A DNA stretch of 64,000 nucleotides, from positions 496,001 to 560,000 of the forward strand of contig NZ_OX366349.1 in the NCBI RefSeq assembly GCF_947250775.1, in the 5' to 3' direction. Below are positions 15,811 through 25,072 of this stretch, piece by piece (within the stretch, counting starts at the first letter, position 1; each line of letters starts with the position of its first letter). The translations under genes and the position numbers were made by a program. Source of the DNA: Wolbachia endosymbiont (group A) of Rhinocyllus conicus. GTDB taxonomy: Bacteria; Pseudomonadota; Alphaproteobacteria; Rickettsiales; Anaplasmataceae. The notes beneath the pieces were generated by a model. That model was not told the DNA's origin and searched no databases. It saw only the letters and a program-made list of their open reading frames with translations.

Positions 15811-16506
15811 ATGGAAAGCAAGCTGCGCGAAATAGTACTTGACACTGAAACGACAGGTCTTGACACTGGATCTGGTCATCGAATTATTGAAATAGGGTGT
15901 GTGGAATTAATTAATCGTATTCCAACAGGTAAAGTACTCCATCTGTACCTTAACCCAGAAAGAGATATACCTTATCACTCGTTTAAGATTCACGGTATTA
16001 GTGAAGAATTTTTAGAAGATAAACCATTATTCTCAGATGTTGCACTTGAATTTCTTGACTTTATATCTAATGATATTTTGGTAATTCACAACGCTGAATT
16101 CGATGTTAAGTTCCTTAACATGGAGTTAAGCAAGCTGAATGCTGGGTTAATTTCCTCAGATAGAGTGCTAGATACATTACCTCTTGCGAGGAAAAAATTC
16201 GTAGGATCACCTGCTTCTTTGAATGCATTATGTAAGCGTTTTGATATATCGCTAGAGAATAGAGAATTGCACGGAGCACTAGTTGATGCTCAATTGCTTG
16301 CAAAGGTATATGTTGAACTTACAGGAGGGTTACAAACCTTTCTGTTTGATAATGAATGCAATCAGGACAGTAACTCTACATTCGTTCAGCATAAAGTGCG
16401 TAATCTAACTCCCAGAGAACATTCACCAAATAGTGAAGAAATTGATGAACATAAGAAACTGTTAGACAAAATTAACAATACACTTTGGGATAAATATATT
16501 GAATAG
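15811..16506 (+). CDS. dnaQ: DNA polymerase III epsilon subunit (3'-5' proofreading exonuclease)
   Basis: DnaQ proofreads for the replicative polymerase. The 231-residue protein has the three DEDDh exonuclease motifs: DTETTGL (11-17, metal ligands Asp11 and Glu13), VIHNAEFDVKFLNMEL (motif II) and HGALVDAQLLAKVY (motif III with the general-base His and a ligand Asp). The C-terminal tail after about residue 175 is charged and variable, where the polymerase-binding peptide normally lies. It follows timA at a 24-bp distance. Confidence 0.94.
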   Translation: MESKLREIVLDTETTGLDTGSGHRIIEIGCVELINRIPTGKVLHLYLNPERDIPYHSFKIHGISEEFLEDKPLFSDVALEFLDFISNDILVIHNAEFDVKFLNMELSKLNAGLISSDRVLDTLPLARKKFVGSPASLNALCKRFDISLENRELHGALVDAQLLAKVYVELTGGLQTFLFDNECNQDSNSTFVQHKVRNLTPREHSPNSEEIDEHKKLLDKINNTLWDKYIE

Positions 16507-16550
16507 GTTAACCAATAAAGATACAATTTGATTTTACTGAGAGCATTCTA

Positions 16551-17159
16551 ATGGTAAGGTTTATAAGATTGTTATCTAATGTGCTAGCAGCATTAGCAGT
16601 TGTTTTTTTAGGTTATTATTATTTCACTAAAAAAGGCATATTTGCCCCGGCAGCGATTCACAACGCGGAAGTTAAGATAGGCGGAGATTTTTCTTTAATT
16701 AATCAGGACGGACAGATTCTGCGCAGTAGTGATTTTAAAGATAAATACATGATGATTTTCTTTGGATTTTCCTCATGTAAAAGAATTTGTCCTATAAACC
16801 TTGGGATAATTTCAGAAACACTTGCAAAGTTAGATGAGAAAACTACCAACAAGCTACAAACATTCTTCATCACAGTTGATCCTGAGCGCGATAGCACGGA
16901 AAGACTTAAAGAATTTCAGCAGCAATTTGACCATAGAATACAAATGTTAACTGGTGAAAGAGAAAAAATAGACGAAGTAGTTGCGAAATATAAAGTATAT
17001 GCAAGCAAAGTAGACGGAGAAGAAGAAATCAACCATTCTTCGATAATATATCTTATTGGCCCTGGAGGAAAATATGTTACACACTTTGCAGCTGATTTAA
17101 ATTCAGACGAAAGTCAATCTGATAAGATTTTGGCTGAGATAAGAAAATACGTAAACTGA
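16551..17159 (+). CDS. SCO1/SenC family copper chaperone
   Basis: SCO proteins deliver copper to the CuA site of cytochrome c oxidase. The 202-residue protein has an N-terminal membrane anchor (about 8-24) with the rest presumably periplasmic, and a thioredoxin fold containing FFGFSSCKRICPINL. The Cys76-x3-Cys80 pair plus His162 (INHSSIIYLI) are the copper ligands. ITVDPERDS, the conserved segment after the CxxxC strand, is present. It follows dnaQ by 44 bp. A divergent heme-copper-oxidase-like protein is encoded at 32916. Confidence 0.92.
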   Translation: MVRFIRLLSNVLAALAVVFLGYYYFTKKGIFAPAAIHNAEVKIGGDFSLINQDGQILRSSDFKDKYMMIFFGFSSCKRICPINLGIISETLAKLDEKTTNKLQTFFITVDPERDSTERLKEFQQQFDHRIQMLTGEREKIDEVVAKYKVYASKVDGEEEINHSSIIYLIGPGGKYVTHFAADLNSDESQSDKILAEIRKYVN

Positions 17160-17375
17160 ATTATAGATTTTTCTGTTAATTAGTCGAGCACGCAACTGCA
17201 TGAGCATTATAATTTAATCTCCACCGGGAAGACGCATTGGAATGACACTATTTGCTGTCTTCAAAAATAAGCATTCGTAAAGTTGTGCTTTTAACATGGG
17301 TTATCAGTTTAAAAATGTTGCTAACTAGTATATCTGGATGTAATATTAATTAACATTCATAAACGAAGCAATCTA

Positions 17376-19763
17376 ATGGAAAATAGTTATAATGCCGATG
17401 CAATAAAAATCTTAAGGGGTCTTGATGCTGTAAGGAAACGTCCAGGTATGTACATTGGTGACACTGACGATGGATCTGGCTTGCACCACATGGTATATGA
17501 GGTTGTTGACAACGCAATAGATGAATCTTTAGCTGGATATTGTGATAAAATTGAAGTTAGCATAAATAAAGATGGTTCAGTATCTGTAACTGATAATGGT
17601 CGTGGCATTCCAACTGACCTTCATGAAGAAGAAGGAATATCAGCAGCAGAGGTAATAATGACTCAACTCCATGCTGGTGGTAAATTTGACAGTAATACCT
17701 ATAAAGTTTCTGGGGGATTACATGGTGTTGGAATCTCAGTTGTGAATGCATTATCAAGCTGGTTGGAATTAACTATTTGGCGCAATAAGAAAGAACACTT
17801 TATGCGCTTTGAAGATGGTGAGTCTATTGAACCTTTAAAGGTAGTCAACGAAAATACAAACAAAAGAGGAACTAAAGTCACGTTCATGCCATCAACAGAG
17901 ACTTTTAATGGCATTAATTTCAGTTACTCAACGCTTGAAAGTCGTATAAGAGAATTAGCATTTTTAAATTCAAATATCGACATTACTTTACGTGATCTGC
18001 GCAATGAACCATATACAGAATCTCATTTCAATCAGAGCAATCAATCTAAAGACAATTTTGGTACAGCGAATTTTGTGCGGTACTTAGATAAGAATAAGAC
18101 ACATGTAACTAAAATTGCCAGTATGAAAGGAGATGCAGAAGATCTTGGCATCAGCTTGGAAATATCGATGGAATGGAATGATTCCTACTATGAACATATG
18201 TTATGCTTCACGAATAATATAAGGCAACGAGATGGTGGTACGCATTTGGCAGGATTTAGATCTGCACTAACTAGATGTATCAATAACTATGCAACTAATG
18301 AAGGGTTTTTAAAGAAAGCAAAAGTAAATTTAACTGGAGAGGACGTTAGAGAAGGTTTAACTTGTGTTTTATCTCTCAAGATGCCTGATCCTAAGTTTTC
18401 TTCACAAACAAAAGATAAACTAGTTAGTTCTGAAGCGCGTACAGTTGTGGAGAGCATAGTTTCTGATAAATTGAGCACAATCCTTGAAACTGATCCCAAG
18501 TTGGCAGCAAGTATAGTAGAAAGAGCAATCAGATCAGCAAAAGGAAGAGAAGCCGCAAGAAAAGCACGAGAGTTAGTTAAAAGCAAAAACAATATTGATA
18601 TTGCAACTCTGCCAGGAAAGCTTGCTGATTGCCAGGAAAAAGCCCCTGAGTTATCGGAATTATTTATAGTAGAGGGTAATTCAGCAGGTGGTACTGCAAA
18701 GCAGGGGCGTAATCGTAAAACACAAGCAGTGCTTGCCTTAAGAGGAAAAATTCTAAACGTAGAACGTGTAAGTTTAGATCGTATTTTTTCATCTGCAGAA
18801 ATAGGCTCTTTAATTACTGCAATTGGTGCTGGAATAGGGAGTGAACACTTCAATATTGAAAAAGCTAGATATCATAAAATTATCATCATGACAGATGCAG
18901 ATGTTGATGGTTCACATATAAGAACTTTGATTCTAACTTTCTTTTTTAGACATATGCGTGAAGTTATTGAAAAAGGCTACTTATACATAGCACAGCCACC
19001 CCTTTATAAAGTTACAAAGAATGCTAAAGACACTTATATTAAAGATGACGAAACTTTTGAAGAGTATATAATAAACTCAGCAGTTAAAAGATTAACACTA
19101 AGTGGTACAGCTACAGAATTTAACGACTTGCGCCTTATTTTGAATAAATGCGTTAGCATTTCTAATATTAGCAAAAATTATGATAGAGAAATACCACAAA
19201 ATCTCTTAGAGTCATTGCTAATTTTAAGCAAAAAGAATGCTCTATCATCGGCTGATGAGATATTAAAGTATTTAAAATTAATGTACAGTGAATATACTTG
19301 GGAAGTAGAAATAAAGGATGAAGAAAAAGAAATTCACATCTCTAAATTATTTCAAGGATTGGCAGACAAATATATATTTGCACTTAGTATGCTTGAAGGC
19401 AAAGATATGCAAAACATATTAAGTTTGCTTGATGGTATAAGTAATTTATTTAATGGTGATTCATTTTTAAAGTCACAAGAAACTGAAATAAAAATCACTT
19501 CTCCAAGTACGCTTGCAAAAATAATAATGGACTATGGTAAAAAAGGTTTAACTCTGCAGAGATTTAAAGGTCTTGGTGAAATGAATGCTGATCAGCTATG
19601 GGATACTACGTTAAATCCTGAGGCTAGAACTTTATTGAAGGTTGAAATAAGAGATTGTGAAGAAGCTGATTCCATATTTTCAATATTAATGGGTGATATA
19701 GTTGAACCACGCCGTGATTTTATTAATAGTAATGCACTCAACGTGCATGATGTTGATATTTGA
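17376..19763 (+). CDS. gyrB: DNA gyrase subunit B
   Basis: GyrB is the ATPase half of gyrase, which introduces negative supercoils. The 795-residue protein has the GHKL ATP site (EVVDNAIDESLAG, VTDNGRGIP, GGLHGVGISVVNALS), the transducer domain, and the TOPRIM domain with EGNSAGGTAKQGRNRKTQAV and the metal motif DADVDGSHIRTL. The C-terminus has GLGEMNADQLWDTTLNPEART. It contains PKFSSQTKDKL in the usual place. The length suits an enterobacterial-type GyrB with an insert after TOPRIM (about 570-690). Confidence 0.97.
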   Translation: MENSYNADAIKILRGLDAVRKRPGMYIGDTDDGSGLHHMVYEVVDNAIDESLAGYCDKIEVSINKDGSVSVTDNGRGIPTDLHEEEGISAAEVIMTQLHAGGKFDSNTYKVSGGLHGVGISVVNALSSWLELTIWRNKKEHFMRFEDGESIEPLKVVNENTNKRGTKVTFMPSTETFNGINFSYSTLESRIRELAFLNSNIDITLRDLRNEPYTESHFNQSNQSKDNFGTANFVRYLDKNKTHVTKIASMKGDAEDLGISLEISMEWNDSYYEHMLCFTNNIRQRDGGTHLAGFRSALTRCINNYATNEGFLKKAKVNLTGEDVREGLTCVLSLKMPDPKFSSQTKDKLVSSEARTVVESIVSDKLSTILETDPKLAASIVERAIRSAKGREAARKARELVKSKNNIDIATLPGKLADCQEKAPELSELFIVEGNSAGGTAKQGRNRKTQAVLALRGKILNVERVSLDRIFSSAEIGSLITAIGAGIGSEHFNIEKARYHKIIIMTDADVDGSHIRTLILTFFFRHMREVIEKGYLYIAQPPLYKVTKNAKDTYIKDDETFEEYIINSAVKRLTLSGTATEFNDLRLILNKCVSISNISKNYDREIPQNLLESLLILSKKNALSSADEILKYLKLMYSEYTWEVEIKDEEKEIHISKLFQGLADKYIFALSMLEGKDMQNILSLLDGISNLFNGDSFLKSQETEIKITSPSTLAKIIMDYGKKGLTLQRFKGLGEMNADQLWDTTLNPEARTLLKVEIRDCEEADSIFSILMGDIVEPRRDFINSNALNVHDVDI

Positions 19764-19835
19764 ACTTTTAGCAAAATGTACGAACGTTACGGGTTTAAGC
19801 AAAAACTGTGTCATTCAAGTAGCTGACACTGGGAT

Positions 19836-20922
19836 GGCTTTGTTGCATAGCAACCGAAAAAATCTGGTGGCTACTGACAAAATTCATTATAAATAACCAT
19901 TTAACTGTTGAAGAAAAAATATGCCACAGAAAATGAAAGTCAGTAACCAAAACGAATATAACAAATTCCTTGAAAAAAGGGGAAATATTTTTCGTTACAT
20001 CGATGAAGCTATCGAAAATTGGTATGAAAATAGTCCAAAAATGCAGGGCGGCAACTATATTTACAGTGATAAAGTCGTAATTTTGGTGCATATAATTGTC
20101 AATCTTTTTAGAATTGGGTTAAGACAAACGGTGGGGTTTATAAAAGGATATCTGCAACAAATAGGAAAAAATTTGGCAGTTATCAGCTATTCACAAGCAT
20201 CAAGAAGGTTTAAAAAACTTAATATTAAGATAAATGATTGCAGGGTTGATAAAAGCAACATGGAAAATATTGAAATTATCATAGATAGCACAAGTATCAG
20301 CATTTACAGTAACACTCCTGGCCACAGTAAGGAAAACAGTGCAGATAGAAAGTACCGAAGCTACGAGCAAGTAAGAAAGTTACATGTTATGTTAAGTGTG
20401 AATAGTAAAAAAGCTATAGCTGCAAGATACAGTAATGGCGTCTACTCTGACCACTATGGAGCTTGCGATTTGCTTGAAGAAGTTAATTTTCAGCACAAAA
20501 TAAAAGCATTATATGCAGATAGGGCATACGATAAGCACAAACTTTATAAATTGTGTAAGAAATACGATATAAAGACAAAAGTTCTACCAAAAAAGGATGC
20601 AGCAGAACATTCAAAAATAGATTATATGTCTGACAGGAATGCTGCTATTAGGTTAATAAAATTATATGGACAAGATGGTGTAAAAGAGTGGAAAAAGGAA
20701 GCAATTTATGGAAAGAGATCTTACATAGAAGGATTTTTCTCAAGGTTGAAGCAAGTATTTGGATTTAGCTTTAGGAATAAATCTGAAGTAAATCGTGAAA
20801 AAGAATTACTAATTAAGTGCTATTTGCTCAACAAATTCACTGATATTGGTATGGCTAAATTTGAAATCATTACATAAATTTGTCGTAAACCATCACTGCT
20901 TAAGGTGCTATGCAACAAAGCC
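19836..20922 (+). mobile_element. IS5-family (IS903-like) insertion sequence, 1087 bp
   Basis: The ends GGCTTTGTTGCATAGCA and its reverse complement form a 17-bp perfect inverted repeat. The flanks CACTGGGAT (19827-19835) and CACTTGGAT (20923-20931) are a 9-bp target duplication with one mismatch. IS903-group elements of the IS5 family have GGCTTTGTTG ends and 9-bp duplications. The target is a WPE. Confidence 0.88.
19921..20877 (+). CDS. IS5-family transposase (DDE_Tnp_1 type)
   Basis: The 318-residue transposase lies wholly within the IS ends. Catalytic candidates are IIIDSTSISIY (first Asp), ALYADRAYDKHKLY (second Asp) and SYIEGFFSRLKQVFG (the Glu in the R..IE...R.K signature). The N-terminal region (YSDKVVILVHIIVNLFRIGLRQTVGFI) is the usual IS5/IS4 target-domain layout. 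The frame is intact, so the element may be active and could also supply transposase to the MITEs that share its ends. Confidence 0.88.
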   Translation: MPQKMKVSNQNEYNKFLEKRGNIFRYIDEAIENWYENSPKMQGGNYIYSDKVVILVHIIVNLFRIGLRQTVGFIKGYLQQIGKNLAVISYSQASRRFKKLNIKINDCRVDKSNMENIEIIIDSTSISIYSNTPGHSKENSADRKYRSYEQVRKLHVMLSVNSKKAIAARYSNGVYSDHYGACDLLEEVNFQHKIKALYADRAYDKHKLYKLCKKYDIKTKVLPKKDAAEHSKIDYMSDRNAAIRLIKLYGQDGVKEWKKEAIYGKRSYIEGFFSRLKQVFGFSFRNKSEVNREKELLIKCYLLNKFTDIGMAKFEIIT

Positions 20923-20938
20923 CACTTGGATCCAGATT

Positions 20939-21264
20939 GGCTTTGTTGCATCGCTACTTATGAAAGGCTAACTATAGCTAGGATTATAAGCAACCTATTG
21001 AAAATCTTGTTTTTTTGCAATCAATCTGATCAAATTTAAGAATAGTAATTTATTATTTATATTAATAAACTTAATTCTATTGAAAATAGCTAAAGCATTG
21101 AAATTCTTGAATTTTAGCCGGATTAGTGAGTGGTAGTGAAATTTCTTTTACTCAAATTTAGGTATTCACTGACCGTTCTTGTTATAAATACCAGAATAAT
21201 AAGCTACTGATATTCTCCATCTTTTTTATCTTTAATCCATCATAGCTAGCGATGCAACAAAGCC
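20939..21264. mobile_element. 326-bp MITE, copy 1
   Basis: This is a non-coding element bounded by GGCTTTGTTGCATCGCTA and its reverse complement (18 bp perfect, about 25 bp with two mismatches). The flanks ATCCAGATT and CACCAGATT resemble a 9-bp duplication (7 of 9). The first 13 bases match the ends of the IS5-type element next door; the interior does not. Identical copies lie at 34855-35180 and 50616-50941. Confidence 0.85.
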
Positions 21265-21289
21265 CACCAGATTGGATACTGAGTTGGTG

Positions 21290-21790
21290 AGTATAAAAGT
21301 ATAGCTTCTACGTCATACCGCGATTCATTCGCGGTATCTCATCCGCTAACACGTAGCGGGATGACGAGGTTATCGTCATGCCACCGCGAACCGTCATACC
21401 GCCGCGGTATCTCACATAGATCCCGCTAACAAGCAGCGGGATGACAGCAATCCTACGTCATACCGCGATTCATTCGCGGTATCTCATCCGCTAACACGTA
21501 GCAGGATGACGAGGTTATCGTCATGCCACCGCGAACCGTCATACCGCCGCGGTATCTCACATAGATCCCGCTAACAAGCAGCGGGATGACAGCAATCCTA
21601 CGTCATACCGCGATTCATTCGCGGTATCTCATCCGCTAACACGTAGCAGGATGACGATTGTCAAGGTGTCATCCGAGTAGCTTGACTACTTGGATCCAGA
21701 AAACTTAACTTTAAATAAGTGGCTGCATAATAAAGACTAGATTCCAGCGTCACGCGCTGGAATGACACCATTTTCGGTCTCTTAAGTTAC
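21290..21790. repeat. Tandem WPE array with 145-bp period
   Basis: A 145-bp unit starting TACGTCATACCGCGATTCATTC recurs at 21309, 21454 and (partial) 21599. Each unit holds three hairpins: CGCGATTCATTCGCG, CCGCCGCGG and CCCGCTAACAAGCAGCGGG. After it comes GTCATCCGAGTAGCTTGACTACTTGGATCC (21670-21700) and ATTCCAGCGTCACGCGCTGGAAT (about 21743-21766). There is no reading frame of note. Confidence 0.85.
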
Positions 21791-21804
21791 TTTAGCTATA
21801 AACA

Positions 21805-22113
21805 TTAAGAAATTTACCAAACGAAAAAAAAGGCAAAAGAAGCCCCGTGGTGCGAGTTTTGACTCTATATTACTGTAAGTGGCGCTGTAATAATGTGCTA
21901 ACGCTTAAAATAAGCGCGATTTGGCTGAATGTAGAAAAAATAAAAAAGACATGCAGCCGCTATAATTTTATGTAATCCGCCAAAAAATACCCTAAGTTTT
22001 TTACTGAATTTTGTCATTGAGCCTGCAGGTCAAAAACAAGTTTTGAGTCATAAATACCCTTATTGTCATGATAAGGGGGCTGGCAGAGTTTGTCAAGCAA
22101 GTTTTTTCGTTTC
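21805..22113 (-). ncRNA. Family A promoter-bearing repeat, copy 2 (putative non-coding RNA gene)
   Basis: On the minus strand the element reads TTGACA (22091-22096), 17 bp, TATCAT (22068-22073), then the family A body and a T8 run (A8 at 21824-21831 on the plus strand). It matches 34225-34530 nearly base for base in inverted orientation, and the match continues through the flanking WPEs (21667-22113 against about 34231-34678). It points away from the lpdA block. Confidence 0.5.
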
Positions 22114-22191
22114 TATGTTGTCAGCTACCTGAATATTGATCATACGGTTTCCATCTGTTATATATAATCTTTTTGAATACGAAGAAAACTG

Positions 22192-23577
22192 ATGAATGAG
22201 TATGATATTACGGTTATAGGTAGCGGTCCTGGTGGTTATATAGCAGCAATTAGGGCGGCACAGCTTGGGTTTAAAACTGCAATTGTAGAAAAAGAAAAAA
22301 ATTTAGGCGGTATATGCTTAAATTGGGGATGTATACCAACAAAATCACTACTTAGAGCATCTGAGGTTTATAGGCTAATAAAAAGATCAAAAGAGTTTGG
22401 TATAGAAGTAAAGGGAGCGAGTTTTGATATACAATCAATAGTGAAATACTCAAGAAACGTTGTTGATAAATTGTCAAGCGGTGTTGCATATTTGATGAAA
22501 AAAAATAACATCAAAGTTCATCAAGGCTTTGGTAAACTTGCAGGCAATAGTACTATAAAAGTTGCTGGCGATAAGGAAGAACAAGAAATTGTTTCCAAAC
22601 ATATCATTTTAGCAACAGGCGTGAGAGCACGGAATCTGCCTGGAATAGAGGCAGATGGAGATTTAATATGGAATGCGCAGCACGCTATGACTCCAGAGAG
22701 ATTACCAAAATCACTACTAATCATAGGGTCTGGTGCAATTGGAATAGAATTTGCAAGTTTTTATAGTACTTTGGGGGTTGATGTAACAATCATAGAGATA
22801 AAGAGCACTATTTTGCCGCTGGAAGATAAAGACATTTCAGGCCTAGCAGAAGAAATATTCACAAAACAGGGGATAAAAATATATACAAACAGTAGCGTAA
22901 AAGCTCTTACTAAAAGTAAAGACTCTGCTCAAGTGCTACTAAGTAGTGGCGAGAGCAAAGAATTTGATAGGGTGATTGTTGCGGTTGGAATTCAAGCAAA
23001 TATTGAAAATATAGGTTTAGAAAATACAAAAATTAAATTAAGCCCTTCTGGTTTTATTGAAATGAATGAATGGTATGAAACTAGTGAATCAAATGTGTAT
23101 GCAATAGGTGATGTAGCTGGCCCACCATGTTTAGCACATAAAGCGAGCCATGAAGCTGTGATCTGCGTTGAAAAGATTGCTGGTAAAAGTGCTCATGCGT
23201 TAAAAAAAGAATGCATACCAAATTGCACTTATTCTCATCCACAAATAGCGAGCATCGGCCTTACTGAGGAACAGGCAATAAGAGGTGGGTATGATGTAAA
23301 AATAGGAAAATTTCACTCTAACTTTAATGGTAAGTCTATTGCACTCAGTGAAACTGAAGGGTTAGTGAAAACAATTATAGACAAAAAGACAGGCGAACTT
23401 CTGGGTAGCCACATGATAGGTGCAGAAGTAACGGAGTTAATTAGCAATTTTGCTCTTGCAAAGCAACTAGAAGGAACAGACTTCGACATAAAATCTACGA
23501 TTTTTCCTCATCCAACCATTTCAGAGATGATACACGAATCAGTGCTTGCTGCAGATGATGAGTCGTTAAATAGTTGA
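22192..23577 (+). CDS. lpdA: Dihydrolipoamide dehydrogenase (E3)
   Basis: E3 reoxidises dihydrolipoamide in the pyruvate and 2-oxoglutarate dehydrogenase complexes with FAD and NAD. The 461-residue protein has the FAD motif GSGPGGYIAAIRAA (10-23), the redox disulfide GGICLNWGCIPTKS (CxxxxC, Cys43 and Cys48), the NAD-binding GSGAIGIEFASFY, the second FAD motif VYAIGDVAGPP and the C-terminal active-site FPHPTISEMIHE. The pyruvate dehydrogenase E1 alpha gene (pdhA) lies at 51177. It stands alone just after a repeat island. Confidence 0.96.
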   Translation: MNEYDITVIGSGPGGYIAAIRAAQLGFKTAIVEKEKNLGGICLNWGCIPTKSLLRASEVYRLIKRSKEFGIEVKGASFDIQSIVKYSRNVVDKLSSGVAYLMKKNNIKVHQGFGKLAGNSTIKVAGDKEEQEIVSKHIILATGVRARNLPGIEADGDLIWNAQHAMTPERLPKSLLIIGSGAIGIEFASFYSTLGVDVTIIEIKSTILPLEDKDISGLAEEIFTKQGIKIYTNSSVKALTKSKDSAQVLLSSGESKEFDRVIVAVGIQANIENIGLENTKIKLSPSGFIEMNEWYETSESNVYAIGDVAGPPCLAHKASHEAVICVEKIAGKSAHALKKECIPNCTYSHPQIASIGLTEEQAIRGGYDVKIGKFHSNFNGKSIALSETEGLVKTIIDKKTGELLGSHMIGAEVTELISNFALAKQLEGTDFDIKSTIFPHPTISEMIHESVLAADDESLNS

Positions 23578-23578
23578 A

Positions 23579-23953
23579 CTAACGTTCCATCGTTTTAGAG
23601 TTGTCAATGTCTTGGGTAGTAGTTTGATTAGGCACTTTAGTTTCAATAGATTGATTACCACCAGCATCAGAATTCTGTAACTCTTCTTTCAATCCCTTAG
23701 CTGCTTCTTTAACTTTAAGCTTTGCCTTTGGATGAAGATCTTCTGGGCCTTTTCCTTTAGTATCCAAACCTTGTTGTAGATTAGTGCTTTTCATTTTATT
23801 ATGCTGCTCGTGCTCAGGTAGGTCAACAACCGAATTGAAAAGAATTTTTATTATATTTTTTAGCAGTTCTAAAAAACCTCCGCTTCTGCCTTCTCTTTGT
23901 TCTTGAGGTTTATTTTTCTCATTAGGTTCTTTTTTACTATTACTTTTAGGCAT
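23579..23953 (-). CDS. Hypothetical low-complexity protein
   Basis: The 124-residue, highly charged protein (Lys, Glu, Gln, Asn and Ser-rich) has one short amphipathic or hydrophobic stretch, GGFLELLKNIIKILFNSVVDL (about 25-45). I do not recognise a family. The rest looks disordered. It ends one base after the convergent lpdA stop and starts 87 bp from murG, which is divergent. Coding status is likely because the frame fills the gap cleanly, but the product is unknown. Confidence 0.6.
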   Translation of the reverse strand: MPKSNSKKEPNEKNKPQEQREGRSGGFLELLKNIIKILFNSVVDLPEHEQHNKMKSTNLQQGLDTKGKGPEDLHPKAKLKVKEAAKGLKEELQNSDAGGNQSIETKVPNQTTTQDIDNSKTMER

Positions 23954-24040
23954 TTTTAACTCAACTATTATAAAGCTTAATAAAATTCTACGTGCAAATT
24001 ATTAAATAACAGTTAACAATCTAGGATTCATTATTTACAG

Positions 24041-25072
24041 ATGGATATTATTTTAGCAACAGGTGGCACAGGTGGGCATATCTTTCCGGCCATAGCCTTA
24101 GCAAAAGCACTAAAGACACAAGGATACAATTGCATATTATTCACTGATAAAAAAACAAATAAAAATATCGACATAGAAAGCTATATTTTACCATTACGTA
24201 GACCAAGCGGCAACAAATTTAAGTTTTTCCTTTTATTAATGTATAGTTGTGTGCTAGCAATATATAAAATCAGAAAATTGAAGCCAAGATTAGTAATTGG
24301 GTTTGGTAGCTACGCTTCTTTTCCAACTCTTCTTGCAGCAAAGGTTCTCTCTATACCTATAATTTTACATGAACAAAACACAGTTTTAGGGAGGGTAAAT
24401 AGATTCTTTTTTAAGAGTGCAAAATTAATTGCAACCAGCTTTCCGGAGACTAAATATACAGAAGGTAATAAATGTATTTTTACAGGAAATTTTATTGATA
24501 TAAAAGCACAGAGCCATTCTAGCACTGAGAAAGCCCTAAACATATTAGTCATAGCAGGTAGCCAAGGTGCAAATTTTTTTGATGATGTAGTAAGCAGCGT
24601 AATTTGTAATTTGCCTATTAAAATGAAAAAGAAAATTAGAGTGACGCAGCAATGTACGAAGAAAAATGTAAACAAGGTCAAGAGTCTATACAAAAGTGAA
24701 AAGATCGATTGTGAATTGAGTGAATTTTTTGATGATATGGAAAATAGATTGGCCAATGCTCACTTGGTAATTAGCAGAGCAGGAGCAACTTCAATAGCAG
24801 AGATCACTCTTGCTAGGCGCGCTGCTATATACATTCCTTACCCTGACTCAAAAGATAATCACCAATTTTATAACGCAAAATGTATTGAAGATTCGGGAGC
24901 AGCTGTAATAGTTGAGCAGAATAGTGAAGCAAAAAAAAATCTAACAGAGGTACTATTTGATCTATTAAATAATTCTCAAAAATTGCGTGATATGACCAAT
25001 AATACAAAAAAAACAGGGATAAAGAATGGGACTACTGAGTTTGTTAAGGTAATTGTTCACAGGTTTAGTTGA
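24041..25072 (+). CDS. murG: UDP-N-acetylglucosamine-undecaprenyl-pyrophosphoryl-MurNAc-pentapeptide GlcNAc transferase
   Basis: MurG makes lipid II from lipid I at the cytoplasmic face of the membrane. The 343-residue GT-B protein has the N-terminal glycine-rich lipid-binding loop ATGGTGGHIFPAIALA (6-21), PRLVIGFGSYASFP, LHEQNTVLGRVNRFF, the second Rossmann start VIAGSQGANFFDDVV, and the donor-site SRAGATSIAE with PYPDSKDNHQFYNA. Wolbachia keep lipid II synthesis, where it supports division. It converges with gshB and overlaps it by 16 bp. Confidence 0.95.
   Translation: MDIILATGGTGGHIFPAIALAKALKTQGYNCILFTDKKTNKNIDIESYILPLRRPSGNKFKFFLLLMYSCVLAIYKIRKLKPRLVIGFGSYASFPTLLAAKVLSIPIILHEQNTVLGRVNRFFFKSAKLIATSFPETKYTEGNKCIFTGNFIDIKAQSHSSTEKALNILVIAGSQGANFFDDVVSSVICNLPIKMKKKIRVTQQCTKKNVNKVKSLYKSEKIDCELSEFFDDMENRLANAHLVISRAGATSIAEITLARRAAIYIPYPDSKDNHQFYNAKCIEDSGAAVIVEQNSEAKKNLTEVLFDLLNNSQKLRDMTNNTKKTGIKNGTTEFVKVIVHRFS

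Noticed and set aside
17160..17375. Possible RNA gene between the SCO1-like gene and gyrB
   Set aside because: No cloverleaf or promoter; the only recognisable feature is a worn GGAATGACAC WPE scrap near 17240.
20939..21264. MITE as a simple deletion derivative of the neighbouring IS
   Set aside because: Only the terminal 13 bases match; the interiors are unrelated, so it is not an internal deletion of this IS.
21290..21660. Possible CRISPR array (regular palindromic repeats)
   Set aside because: The units are compound hairpins joined directly with a 145-bp period and no unique spacers, and no cas genes are in the window.
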